From contig OZ022243.1 in the NCBI GenBank assembly GCA_963978895.1, forward strand, positions 13,409,765-13,473,764: a DNA stretch of 64,000 nt. Direction: 5' to 3'. Position numbers and translations under genes: made by a program. Positions 22,745-34,455 of this stretch are shown here, piece by piece; within the stretch, counting starts at the first letter, position 1, and each line of letters begins with the position of its first letter. The notes beneath the pieces were generated by a model, which was not told the DNA's origin, made no database searches, and saw nothing but the letters and a program-made list of their open reading frames with translations. The stretch is from Erpobdella octoculata. Taxonomy: Eukaryota; Annelida; Clitellata; Hirudinida; Erpobdellidae.

Positions 22745-24386
22745 TGTATGTATTATGTATTATATATTATGTATTATGTATTATGTATTATGTATTATGT
22801 ATTATGTATTATGTATTATGTATTATGTATTATGTATTATGTATTATGTATTATGTATTATGTATTATGTATTATGTATTATGTATTATGTATTATGTAT
22901 TATGTATTATGTATTATGTATTATGTATTATGTATTATGTATTATGTATTATGTATTATGTATTATGTATTATGTATTATGTATTATGTATTATGTATTA
23001 TGTATTATGTATTATGTATTATGTATTATGTATTATGTATTATGTATTATGTATTATGTATTATGTATTATGTATTATGTATTATGTATTATGTATTATG
23101 TATTATGTATTATGTATTATGTATTATGTATTATGTATTATGTATTATGTATTATGTATTATGTATTATGTATTATGTATTATGTATTATGTATTATGTA
23201 TTATGTATTATGTATTATGTATTATGTATTATGTATTATGTATTATGTATTATGTATTATGTATTATGTATTATGTATTATGTATTATGTATTATGTATT
23301 ATGTATTATGTATTATGTATTATGTATTATGTATTATGTATTATGTATTATGTATTATGTATTATGTATTATGTATTATGTATTATGTATTATGTATTAT
23401 GTATTATGTATTATGTATTATGTATTATGTATTATGTATTATGTATTATGTATTATGTATTATGTATTATGTATTATGTATTATGTATTATGTATTATGT
23501 ATTATGTATTATGTATTATGTATTATGTATTATGTATTATGTATTATGTATTATGTATTATGTATTATGTATTATGTATTATGTATTATGTATTATGTAT
23601 TATGTATTATGTATTATGTATTATGTATTATGTATTATGTATTATGTATTATGTATTATGTATTATGTATTATGTATTATGTATTATGTATTATGTATTA
23701 TGTATTATGTATTATGTATTATGTATTATGTATTATGTATTATGTATTATGTATTATGTATTATGTATTATGTATTATGTATTATGTATTATGTATTATG
23801 TATTATGTATTATGTATTATGTATTATGTATTATGTATTATGTATTATGTATTATGTATTATGTATTATGTATTATGTATTATGTATTATGTATTATGTA
23901 TTATGTATTATGTATTATGTATTATGTATTATGTATTATGTATTATGTATTATGTATTATGTATTATGTATTATGTATTATGTATTATGTATTATGTATT
24001 ATGTATTATGTATTATGTATTATGTATTATGTATTATGTATTATGTATTATGTATTATGTATTATGTATTATGTATTATGTATTATGTATTATGTATTAT
24101 GTATTATGTATTATGTATTATGTATTATGTATTATGTATTATGTATTATGTATTATGTATTATGTATTATGTATTATGTATTATGTATTATGTATTATGT
24201 ATTATGTATTATGTATTATGTATTATGTATTATGTATTATGTATTATGTATTATGTATTATGTATTATGTATTATGTATTATGTATTATGTATTATGTAT
24301 TATGTATTATGTATTATGTATTATGTATTATGTATTATGTATTATGTATTATGTATTATGTATTATGTATTATGTATTATGTATGT
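22745..24386. repeat. (ATTATGT)n heptanucleotide array, about 1.64 kb
   Basis: About 234 nearly perfect 7-bp units, with a single TATATATT variant near the left end. The right end runs directly into GTATGTCACCCAATTAGCATC, the sequence that follows the 2-4 copy version of this motif in every other family copy (25075, 29530, 31752, 63485). Seven is coprime to three and no unit contains a stop on this strand, so all three frames stay open for over 500 codons; these are not genes. Confidence 0.97.
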
Positions 24387-25485
24387 CACCCAATTAGCAT
24401 CTGCAGGTCTGAAAAAAAACTCACGTTTATAGATTATGAGACGCTGAACACAATTTGTTAAGCCACTTGATGTTAAAAATGTTTAAATAAAAAGTTATTA
24501 GCCGCGAAAGTTTTACGCTTTGGGGATATGTATAATGCATCGTACGTCATCTTTCAATATAAACAAGTTTTTTTTTAAGCGGTTCTTTTCATTATCAGAC
24601 ATTAAAGGTTGGGTTTTTTCGTAGGATGTTTTTCCAAAGATGCCCAATAAAAGTTTTTTTTTCCGTAGGAGTTTTTTTTCTATATTAGCCGTTACAGTTT
24701 GTTTTTTTCGTAGGCTATTTCCAAAAACATCCAATAAAGGTTTTTTTCGCAGGCGGCTTTTTCACTATCACCCAATAAATATGGGTTTTTTCGTAGGCTG
24801 TTTTTTCCAATATTACCCATTAAAGGTTTTTTTTGTAGGCAGATTTTCTAAAATCATCCAATCAAAGAGAAGACCATTCCAAAACGTTTTCAAGTGAAAA
24901 ATCATCAGCTACTGGTTAAAATAGTCACTATAATAGCGCATTGGTGTTGTTTTTGAGCTTAGAGTGCGATTTGAGTGCGACTAACTTTACTTTTAATATG
25001 TAAAAACTCACACGCTTCGCGCGCGAAACGTGCGTCAAGTGCTGGTTCCTACTATAAAAGCGCAATGATGTATTATGTATATATTATGTATTATGTATGT
25101 CACCCGATTAGCATCTGCATGTCTAATATAAACAAGTTGAAAATAAATAAATCTTCGAAGTAGAAAGCCGGCGGGTTTTTCCCTATTATAATTATATAAA
25201 AATATAAATTATTCCAATATTTTAATTATTAATAATATTATTAATAAAGAAAATTAACTAATTTGCTAATATTATTCCTATTATTGGAAAGTTCGACGCT
25301 TTGCGGATACATTTAATGAAATTATTATTAACGACATTATTATTCTTCTTATTGTAATAATTGCTAATTAATAATAATTTCATTAAATGTATCCGCAAAG
25401 AGTCGAACTTTCCAATAATAGAAATAATATTAGCAAATTATTTAATTTTCGTAAATAATAATATTATTAATAACATTTTACTATT
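24387..25485. repeat. modular hairpin repeat family, reverse orientation
   Basis: Order: CACCCAATTAGCATCTGCAG link, ACTCACGTTTATAGATTATG block, GCGGATATAT-type block (24520), 50-bp GGTTTTTTCGTAGG modules (24565-24860), a CACTATAATAGCGCATTGG block with no visible first hairpin, hairpin at 25011, a short ATGTATT motif (25065-25100), one CAACTTG-type module, and AT-rich GGAAAGTTCGACGCTTTGCGG modules. 25229-25471 is a foldback: the AT-rich module is present in both orientations around 25350. Confidence 0.8.
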
Positions 25486-25939
25486 TTGCAGTTGGATGAA
25501 TGCAGGGATATTTTGAATAGGCAACTACTATTATTTACCAATTGGTTCCCAGAAAATTTATTGTATGGTCAATATGAATTCGACTCCATGCCTTATCTGA
25601 AACAGTCCAAGACTGGTTTGATGCTTTTGGAGGATTGTTTTGGTGACCTTGGCATGAAGAACATTCTCTACAGATCTTCTCAATATCACTGTCAATGTGA
25701 TACCAGTAAACTGATGATCGTGCGAGTTGTTTTATTCGCTGCATGCCAAAATGTCCCAGATGTAAAAGTTCTAAAGTTTTTCTTTTTAATGCTTCTGGAA
25801 CTACCAGCCTGTCCCCCATCATCAAGCAACCACCTTCTTGGCTCAAAGAATCTTTTAATTTTCTGTAATGTTGAATTTCCAGATTTGAAACTTCTTTTGG
25901 CCAGCCTTTTTGAAGAAAATTACAAACAGAGGACATCAC
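25486..25939 (-). pseudogene. gypsy integrase fragment
   Basis: Reading from about 25939 shows the linker and the HHCC zinc domain (LLHLGHFGMQRIKQL, then CRECSSCQGHQ). The start of the catalytic core follows, HIDHTINFLGTNW, where the first catalytic Asp is expected. A stop at 25535 follows, then IIVVAYSKYP to about 25488, where the element ends. The second Asp and the Glu of the DDE triad and the C-terminal domain are missing, so integration function is lost. Confidence 0.85.
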
Positions 25940-26005
25940 ATGATCTTTCCTTGATTCAATTTCTAGTGACTTTGGATCGGACTGTAGTAGTTGTTGACTG
26001 ACGGA

Positions 26006-26923
26006 TTAAATTGTACAAACTGTCGAAAACTCAAGTTTTTCTTCTGCTGCATCGAACTTGGCATCTTCACCTGAAGGTAAGCGACTCAAAACATCTGCAT
26101 TCCCATGTTCTGAGGTCTTTCGAAATTCAATTTTGTAGTCGCATTGTTGCAAAACAAGAGCCCATCTGGTTAGTCGGTTCAATGCCAATTTGGGAGTAGC
26201 CTTGGTAGGATCGAACAAAGCAATGAGTGACTTGTGGTCGGTAACAATGAGGAATTTTCTGCCGAAAATGTAAGGATGGAACTTATGTAAAGCAAAAATA
26301 ATGGCTAGCGCTTCCTTATGAATTTGACTGTATTTTCTCTGGGCACTAGAAAGTGTTTTTGAAACGTTTAAAATGGGACGTTCTGATCCATCTGGAAATC
26401 TGTGGAAAAGTACAGCACCAATACCCACTTCTGAAGCATCGCATGCTATTCCCACTGGTAATGTCTTGTCAAAATGACTCAACATTACACTCGAAAGAAG
26501 CATCTTCTTTAATTCTTGGAAAAAATTTTCTTGATCAGATGTCCAATTCCATTTTTCTTTCTTTCTCGTCAAACGATGTAATGGCTCTGCAGCACTAGAC
26601 AATCCTGGAAAAAACTTCTTGCAAAATTGAATAGATCCCAGAAACGATTTAAGCATAGAAACATTTTCTGGTCTCGGCATTGAAACTACAGCGTCGACTT
26701 TAGTTCCCGGACTGATTCCTAAATTTGAAATAGTGTGACCCAGATACTGGACTGTCTGATTTGCAAATAAACATTTTGCCTGATTACATCGAAGACCTTT
26801 TTCTTGAAGACGTTGAAATAACTTTCTTACATTTTGAATGTGTTCGTGAGCAGAATTTCCACCAATAAGAATATCATCTAAATAAACAACCACATGTGGA
26901 AGATCATTTGTAAGTTTGTCCAT
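26006..26923 (-). pseudogene. gypsy RT C-terminal half and RNase H
   Basis: Starts at the MDKL block after LSAPA. VVVYLDDILI (about 26890) is RT motif C with the catalytic YLDD. TVQYLGHTISNLGI, LKSFLGSIQFCKKFFP and the connection domain follow. RNase H begins at VGIACDASEVGIGAVLF (about 26460), with SSAQRKYSQIHKEALAIIFAL and LIVTDHKSLIALF carrying the expected acidic residues. The end (ADVLSRLPSGE) is the usual RNase H terminus. A stop at 26006 separates it from the integrase. The domain itself is intact. Confidence 0.9.
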
Positions 26924-26944
26924 GATCTTCTCCTGAAAGTAAGC

Positions 26945-28207
26945 TTAAGCTGGTGCTGACAATATTCCAAAAGGCAATCTTTTTTGTAAAAATACTCCTT
27001 GATGGGTACTCAAAGCAAGACGTTTTTGGCTTTCTTTGGACAATGGAATCTGATTATAAGCATCTGCCAAATCATATTTGCTAAAGTATATACTGGCTGC
27101 TAACTTTCTCATGAGATCATCTGGAAGTGGCATTGGGTATCTATGAAACTCGAGTTGAGGATTTACCGTCACTGAATAATCTCCACATATACGCAATTTA
27201 GTTTTAGAAGTAGAGTCCTTTTTAATTATTGGGACAATATGAGTTCCCCAGTCATTGAAATCAGTTGGGTTCCACACTCCTCTTCTCACACCATTTTCCA
27301 ATGCTTTGTTTACTAGATTTTGAACTGCGAAGGGAACTGTTCGTGGCTTTCGAAAAACTGGTGTAGCTTCATCTTTGAATTTTATGTCTAATTCAAAGTT
27401 TTTAAGACATCCAAGTTCAGGGTCAAAAATCTCTTGAAATTCTTTGCATAATTTCGTACATTCAAGTGTAACGTATGAGTTTGATTCAGAAGAAATATTA
27501 TTAACTTGTTCTTTCAACATCTTGTTAATGTCTATTTCAAATTCTTTAATTGACTTTCGACCAATTAAATTCAATCCTGCAATTTCAGTAACATTTAACG
27601 CGATTGGCTTCTCGTCTGCACCATTTGAAGTTGAAGCATGTACCGTGCAAAAGCCTTGAACAGGAATTCGGTCACCAGTGGCTGAATGAAATTGCATTTT
27701 ACTAGGAGTCAGTTGAGGAGAACCTAAACTTTTCCAAAGGCTAATATCACAGAAATTTTCACCAGCTCCACTGTCTACCTCGAATGTTCTTGTAAAGCTC
27801 CTGAAATTCATTGGTTGTTGTAGCCTGTCCGTCCCTTGAATTGTTCGAATGTATGTAACATTTATTTCAAACTTTGAAGCAAAACAGGCTCTTTGTAAAT
27901 AACCAATTTTTCCACAATGAGAACACTTCATATTTTTACACAAACAATCTTTGGCCCAGTGTCCTCCTCTCCCGCATCTATGACATGTCGAACTTGGAGA
28001 TTGTGATGGAGATGGACATTTCTTTGGTGTAGTGTCTCGTTTTGAGAAGGCTTTTTTGTAGGTATTTTCTTTGGAGTGTACCCTCTGAATTGAAACTGGT
28101 TCTATGTTGTTTCCGTACACTGTGTCTTTAGCTACAACCGCTGCACTCTCAATTTCGCTAGCGATCTCAACAGCTTTTGAGAAGGTCAGATGGAGGATGA
28201 ACCTCAA
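26945..28207 (-). pseudogene. gypsy nucleocapsid, protease and RT N-terminal half
   Basis: Two zinc knuckles (CHRCGRGGHWAKDC at about 27985 and CSHCGKIGYLQRAC at about 27925) come first. The aspartic protease follows with VDSGAGENF (about 27770; DSG catalytic triad) and a GLNLIGRKSI block in place of the usual LLGRD. The RT starts with the FRKPRTVPFAVQ connection and continues through LRICGDYSVTVNPQ and FSKYDLADAYNQIPL (motif A). It ends near KRLPFGILSAPA at a stop (26945). A frame break of 15-20 bp separates it from the next ORF. Confidence 0.88.
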
Positions 28208-28211
28208 GAAT

Positions 28212-28763
28212 TCAAAATAAAACTTTCAGAACTGCCTCGTTTTGCACACTACAAATGAAATTAGTTCTGAGGGCTTCGTCCAAAGGATTTGAAATGTTAG
28301 CAAAATCATACGTTGAAACAGCCTGTCGAATTCTAGTTGATAGTTCATGAATTGTTTCACCCGGTTCCCTTCTACAATTTGTCCAAAATTTGTAACGTTC
28401 TCTGACCAGAAATGTTGTAGGATTAAAGTTAGTGTTCATGTATTCAACTATTTCTTCATAGTCAAGTTGGTTGATATTGCGAGGAGGAGACATCTGGCTT
28501 GAAAGAGTTTCCAGAGTTTTGTAGATTTCGGGGTTTTGGTTTGTCAGAAGAACTTGGGCCGCTTTGCTTTTTGAAATGGAATTTGCCAGAAGGAATGTAT
28601 CGAATCTTTTGATGTAATCTTTAAATAATTCAACATCAGGTTGAAAAGGTTCAAACTTCGGTGCCGTTGAAACTAGAACATTTTGAAGCCTCTTGGCCAT
28701 TTCTAATAGCTGTTTGGCCATCAGTTCACCGAACATTTTAAGCATTTCTTTCATTTCAGACAT
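28212..28763 (-). pseudogene. gypsy gag, capsid part
   Basis: The ATG at 28763 lies 18 bp after the end of the primer-binding site. The 183-codon frame has a gypsy-type capsid: FQPDVELFKDYIKRFDTFL at residues about 40-58, an RERYKFWTNCRREPGET segment and LDEALRTNFICSV, characteristic of retrotransposon Gag. The frame ends at a TGA at about 28210, and the zinc-knuckle part continues in another frame from 28207. A small indel is the simplest explanation. A programmed shift is less likely because the junction interrupts a conserved helix. Confidence 0.8.
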
Positions 28764-28780
28764 TTTGAAAAAAAAATAGT

Positions 28781-28791
28781 CGACTGCGCCA
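28781..28791 (-). promoter_or_regulatory. candidate tRNA primer-binding site
   Basis: TGGCGCAGTCG begins one base after the LTR end on the minus strand. It starts with TGG, complementary to the CCA end of a tRNA, at the position where minus-strand DNA synthesis is primed in LTR elements. The tRNA species is not identified. Confidence 0.55.
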
Positions 28792-28792
28792 C

Positions 28793-28956
28793 TGTTGTAT
28801 TTAAGAAAGTTATCGATAGATAAACAAAACGCGTTTGTACTTATTTACTGTTTTATATTATATACATGAAATAAATATATTCTAAGCGAGTTCCAAGTTA
28901 ATTCGAAAGTAACGCAAATTGTATTCGATAGTCACGATAATATCTTCAACACAACA
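28793..28956 (-). repeat. 5' LTR of the gypsy element
   Basis: 164 bp on the minus strand, starting TGTTGTGTTGAAG and ending AAATACAACA, with TGTTG/CAACA inverted ends. It lies immediately before a primer-binding-type sequence. The boundaries are inferred from the TG...CA rule, because there is no second LTR to compare. Confidence 0.7.
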
Positions 28957-29570
28957 ACTCCTAATCACGCCCGTAGGGATGTGCTGCGTATCCAACACAG
29001 CCATTGAAGGTTGGGTTTTTTTGTAGGCGGTTCTTTTCATTATCAGACATTAAAGGTTGGGTTTTTTCGTAGGATGTTTTTCCAAAATTGCCCAATAAAA
29101 GTTTTTTTTCCGTAGGAGTTTTTTTTATATTAGCCGTTACAGTTTGTTTTTTTTTCCTAGGATATTTCCAAAAACATCCAATAAAGGTTTTTTTCGTAGG
29201 CGGCTTTTTTACTATCACCCAATAAATATGGGTTTTTTCGTAGGCTGTTTTTTTCCAATATTACCCATTTAAAGGTTTTTTTTGTAGGCAGATTTTCTAA
29301 AATCATCCAATCAAAGAGAAGACCGTTCCAAAACGTTTTCAAGTGAAAAATCATCAGCTACTGGTTAAAATAGTCACTATAATAGCGCATTGGTGTTGTT
29401 TTTGAGCTTAGAGTGCGATTTGAGTGCGACTACCTTTACTTTTAATATGTAAAAACTCACACGCTTCGCGAGCTTCGCGCGCGAAGCGTGCGTCAAGTGC
29501 TGGTTTCTACTATAAAAGCGCAATGATATATTATGTATATATTATGTATTATGTATGTCACCCGATTAGC
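28957..29570. repeat. modular hairpin repeat family, reverse orientation
   Basis: After about 30 bp of unassigned sequence, 50-bp GGTTTTTTCGTAGG modules run 28985-29300. Then come CATCAGCTACTGGTTAAAAT, AGCGCATTGGTG, hairpin (29461, with a duplicated CTTCGCGAG start), the short ATGTATT motif and the link CACCCGATTAGC. It is a near-duplicate of 24565-25110. The link is split by the hAT element at 29579. Confidence 0.8.
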
Positions 29571-29578
29571 AACTGCAG

Positions 29579-31038
29579 TAGAGGTGTGCGCGGGGACCAC
29601 TTTTCGTCCCCATCCCCAACCATCCCCGCGAGTGCTATCCCCATCCCCATCCATCCCCACCAACATCATCCCCATCCCCAACCATCCCCGCAGTGTTTCA
29701 TCCCCATCCCCAACCATTCCCGCAGTCTTTCAATCTTTCATCCCCATCCCCATCCATCCCCGCGCTGTTCATCTCCCTTATTAATCAATCCTGGACTAGT
29801 CATTATTTTTCCGTACATCATTTTAACACAACTATAACTCAAGTGTTGATATATAGAATTGCAATAACACCGTAATAGGGCTCAATGCAATTTATTAATT
29901 TAAGTCCATGACTAAATAAAAGTCCATCTATGTTTTTCCACTTAGCTGAGTTCTTCGATCATTAATGGTTAATCCACCCATAGAGAATGTTCTCTCAGAG
30001 GAGGTGCTTGTTGCTGGAAACTCAAAATAATCCTTGCAACTTGAGACAGTTTTGATCATTTCTTAGAATTATTTACCAAAAACTCAGCAAATCGCTTTTT
30101 GCATCTTCTTCGTTCAATGCAAAATAGTCAGCAACCTTATAAAAATAATTATTAACATTGTGAAATTATTTACTCATATAAAAATAATTAATTCATAACA
30201 ATCAACAAGCTGAATTATAAGTCATTACTGAGGTCTAAGAATTTTTTCATGCTTTTAATTTAAAGACAGTTTAATAACAAAACCTCATTCGAAACTGAGC
30301 TTTTTGAGTTTTAGAGTACAAGTTTGCATAAAAGTTGTCTTCAAGTTTTGTTTGACTAGTTTATGTTCTATGAAGTCATCTTGTGGGGTTCAGAATGTAG
30401 TGTTACATCATCAACGAACTTTAGTAGATCTCTAACAAAATTTAAAAAAAAACCAATTATATATGAAACTTAAAATGTGAAAGCAAATTAATCAAACCTT
30501 TAAATGCAGTTTATCGCATTATTTTGGAAGAACACCGAGATTATCTTTTAACTTTTAACCCAGGATCAAATAAGTGAAATGTGAAGGCGCAACAACAAAG
30601 TACTGACACGATGACTGTTGCAGCTAATTTTTGAATTTCAGCCTTTTTCATATTTAAATGAAAATTCGAACTACGACTTCAAAAATTTAACAAATAATGG
30701 AAATAAAACCTTCGGTAACTATTATCAGCGATAAAACAACGGCGCGTTGCAAAGATTAAAAAACATAAACAATGATGTTGACTCGACCATAGGACTCGAC
30801 ACATTTTCGGTTAATTGGAATTTTTTTTTATAAAATACTTGTTTTATTTTGGCGGTGATAACGCAAAAACTCGTCCCCATCCCCGCGGTAGTCCCGCAGC
30901 GTTTGTTTCCATCCCCGCAGTAACCCCGCAACTTCATCCCCATTACCGCGGTATCCCCACCTCATTCGTCCCCATTTCCGCGGTAATACCGCAAAATCCG
31001 CGGGATTCCCGCTGTCCCCACTACCGTGCACACCTCTA
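29579..31038. mobile_element. non-autonomous hAT element, 1.46 kb
   Basis: The ends TAGAGGTGTGCGCGG and (complement) TAGAGGTGTGCACGG form a 15-bp TIR with one mismatch. The flanks are AACTGCAG (29571-29578) and ATCTGCAG (31039-31046); the undisturbed family copy reads ATCTGCAG, so this is an 8-bp TSD with one change. Both ends carry clusters of CCCCATCCCC/CATCCCCGC words (29605-29765 and 30870-31020) on the same strand. The interior (29800-30830) is AT-rich with no transposase that I can recognise. Confidence 0.88.
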
Positions 31039-31046
31039 ATCTGCAG

Positions 31047-34000
31047 GTCTAATATAAACAAGTTGAAAATAAATAAATCTTCGAAGTAGAAAGCCGGCGG
31101 GTTTCCCCAATTATAATTATATAAAAATATAAATTATTCCAATATTTTAATTATTAATAATATTATTAATAAAGAAAATTAACTAATTTGCTAATATTAT
31201 TCATATTATTGGAAAGTTCTACGCTTTTCGGATACATCTAATAAAATTATTATTAACGACATTTTACTATTTTGCAATTATTATTCCTCTTATTTTAATT
31301 ATCAATAATATTATTATTTATGAAAATTAACTAATTTGCTGATATTATTCCTATTATTGGAAAATTCTACGCTTTGGGGATATATTTATTGAAATTATTA
31401 TTAACGACATTTTACTATTATGCGATTATTATTCCTTTTAATTTAATTATTAATAATATTACTATTAACGAAGATTAACTATTTTGCTAATATTATTCAT
31501 ATTAATGGAAAGTTCGACGCTTTGCGGATATATTTTGAGCATACGTCATAACCATCTGCTACTGCCTAAAATAGTCGCACGCTTTGCTTGCGAAGCGTGC
31601 GTAAAGTTATTACTATAACAGCGCATTGGTATTTTTTTTAGCTTAGAGTGTGATCTGAGTGCAACTACCTTTACTAATAATATGTAAAAACTCACACGCT
31701 TTGCGCGCGAAGCGTGCGTCAAGTGCTGGTTCCTAACATAAAAGCGCAATGATGTATTATGTATTATGTCACCCGATTAGCATCTACAGGTCTGAAAAAA
31801 CTCACGTTTATAGATTATGAAACGCTGAACAAGGTTTGTTAGGGCACTTTTTTGTTAAAATGTTTAAATAAAAAGTTATTAGCCGCGAAAGTTTAACGTT
31901 TTGCGGATATATATATAATGCATCGTAAGTCATCTTTCAATATAAACAAATTGATAATAAATAAATCACCGAAGTAGTAGTCGGCGGGTTTTCCCCAATT
32001 TTAAACAAGTTGTAAATTATTCTTAACGACAATTTACTATTTTGCAATTATTATTCCTCTTATTTTAATTATTAATAATATTAGTATTAACGAAGATTAA
32101 CTATGTTGCTAATATTATTCCTATTATTGGAAAGTTCGACGGTTTGCGGATATATTTAATGAAAATATTATTAACGATATTTTACTATTTTGCAATTATT
32201 ATTCCTTTTAATTTAATTATTAATAATATTACTATTAACGAAGTTTAACTATTTTGCTAATATTATTCATATTAATGGAAAGTTCGACGCTTTGGGGATA
32301 TATTTATTTTAATTATTAATAATATTATTATTTAAGAAAATTAACTAATTTGCTAATACTATTCCTATTGTTGGAAAGTTCGACGCTTTGCGGATATATT
32401 TTGAGCATACGTCATAAGTCAATATAAACAAGTTGAAAATAAATAAATCACATCGGCGGGTTTTCCCAATATCAGCAATTGAAGGTTGGGTTTTTTTGTA
32501 GGCTGTTCATTTCATTATCATTCATTAAAGGTTGGGTTTTTTCTTAGGCTTTTTTTCACTATCACCCAAAATATGTATTTTTTTTCGTAGGCTGTTTTTT
32601 TCGATACTATCCATTAAATATTGTGTTTTTCGTAGGCGGTTTTTTCACTATCACCCATTAAATGTTGTTTTTTTCGTAGGCTGTTTTTTCCGATCAAATG
32701 CAATGAATATTGTGTTTTTCGTAGTCGGTTTTTCCACTATCACACAATAAATGTGTTTTTTTGTAGGCTATTTTTTGCAATACAGCCCATTTAAGGTTTT
32801 TTCTTAGGCAGTTTTTCCAAAATCATCCAATCAAATAGAAGACCATTCCAAAATGTCTTCAAGTTAAAAATCATCTGCTACTGGCTGACATAGTCACATG
32901 CTTTGCTTGCGAAGCGTGCGTAAAGTTATTACTATATTAGCGCATTGGTGTTGTTTTTGAGCTTAGACTGCGATTTGAGTGCGACTACCGTTACTATTAA
33001 TATGTAAAAACTCACACGCTTCGCGCGCGAAGCGTGCGTCAAGTGCTGGTTCCTAACATAAAAGCGCAATGATATATTATGTATGTCACCCGATCAGCAT
33101 CTGCAGGTTAGAAAAAACTCACGTTGATAGATTATGAGACGCTGAACACGGTTTGATAAGGCACTTTTTTGTTAAAATGTTTAAATAAAAAGTTATTAGC
33201 CGCAAAAGTTTAACGCTATGCGCATATATATAATGCATCGTACGTCATCTTTCAATATAAACAAGTAGAATATAAACAAATCAACGAAAGCGGGGTTTTC
33301 CAATAATTTTGAGCGTAAGTCATTACGCAATATAAAGAAGTTGAAAATAAACTAATAACCGAGGCGGGGTTTACCCAATTTTGAGCGTACGCCATTACTC
33401 AATATAAACAAGTTGGAAATACATAAATCACAGAAATGATATGTACGACTGCGGTTTTTGTAGGCCGTTTTTCCCGAAATCAGCAATTAAAAAGGTTGGG
33501 TTTTTTCGTAGGGCCTTTTTATCAATTGCAGCCAATAAAAAATTTTTTTTCGTGAACTGTTTCTTATTATCAGCTAATAAAGAGTTCTTTTTTCCTAGGC
33601 AGTTTTGTTATTATCAGCAAATAGAGGTTGGTTTTTTAGTTAGCAGTTTTTTCAAAATCAACCATTAAAAAGGTTGAGTTTTTTCGGAGAATGTTCAGTC
33701 GATATCAGCTATTAAAGTTTTTTTCGTAAACGTTTTTTCTAATATGAGCCTTTAAAAATTGTTTATTTTGTAGGCGGATTTTTCTAATAACAGTTACTAA
33801 AGGTTTTTTTCCTAAGGCGGTTTTTCCCAATCCCATTATGGGTTGTTTATTCGTAAGCGGTTTTTCCCTTTCACAGACAATAAAGGTTGTTTTTTTGTAG
33901 GGATATCCTATAAAATTTGGGTTTTTTCGTAGGCGGTGTTTTCCAATACCAGCCATTTTAGGTTATTTTCTTAGGTGGTTTTTTCACTATTATCAAATAG

Positions 34001-34455
34001 AAGTTGTTTTTTTTGTTGGCTGTTAAAATATTGGAAGACCATTATAGCCTATTAAAGATTGTTGTTTTCGCAAGCGAATATTCCAAAAACAGCCTTTCAA
34101 AGAGAAGACCCTTACAAAACTTTTTCAAGTAAAAAATCATCTGCGACGGACAGAAAAACTTACACGCTTCGCGCGCGAAGCGTGCGTCAGGTGCTGGTTT
34201 CCTACTATAAAAGCGCAATGATGTATGTATCATGTAATATGTCACCCGATTACCATCTGCAAGACTGAAAAAACTCACGTTGATAGATTATGAAACGCTG
34301 AACACGGTTTGTTAGGGCATTTTTTTGTTAAAATGTTTAAATAAAAAGTTATTAGCCGCGAAAGTTACACGCTTTGCGGATATATATAATGCATCGAACG
34401 TCATCACTCAGTATAAACAAGTTGAAAATAAACAAATCTCCGAAGTACGCCGGGG
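31047..34455. repeat. modular hairpin repeat family, long reverse-orientation block
   Basis: Contains AT-rich approximately 145-bp modules with GGAAAGTTCGACGCTTTGCGG (31080-31540 and 32000-32420), paired hairpins 117 bp apart at 31577/31694 and 32897/33014, a single hairpin at 34163, the ACTCACGTT(G/T)ATAGATTATG to TAATGCATCGTACGTCATC blocks (31795, 33115, 34270), and degenerate 50-bp CGTAGGCGG modules (32460-32830; 33440-34100). No coding potential beyond short chance frames. Confidence 0.8.

Larger units (their letters stand above)
25486..28956 (-). mobile_element. Ty3/gypsy LTR retrotransposon, 3'-truncated
   Basis: A minus-strand element with a 5' LTR (28956-28793), primer-binding site, gag and pol in the order protease, RT, RNase H, integrase (Ty3/gypsy order). 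It is cut off inside the integrase core at about 25486-25490, where AT-rich hairpin-family sequence begins; no 3' LTR is present. There is no chromodomain or env evidence because that part is missing. Several frame breaks make it inactive. Confidence 0.9.

Noticed and set aside
22741..24461. Three overlapping frames of over 540 codons of the type LCIMYYV
   Set aside because: A 7-bp repeat without stops is open in all three frames of one strand. No independent coding evidence.
24560..25270. Flanking duplication around the gypsy element as its long terminal repeats
   Set aside because: The shared sequence is the dispersed hairpin family, also found far from the gypsy element; the real LTR is the 164-bp TG...CA unit next to the primer-binding site.
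25486..26001. Plus-strand ORF of 171 codons
   Set aside because: It is the antisense shadow of the gypsy integrase.
28207..28215. Programmed frameshift between gypsy gag and pol
   Set aside because: The break falls inside the capsid C-terminal helix before the zinc knuckles, so a decay indel is more likely.
33014..33036. GC-rich hairpins as bacterial terminators or tRNA arms
   Set aside because: They are embedded in conserved eukaryotic repeat modules, with no cloverleaf and no adjacent gene end.
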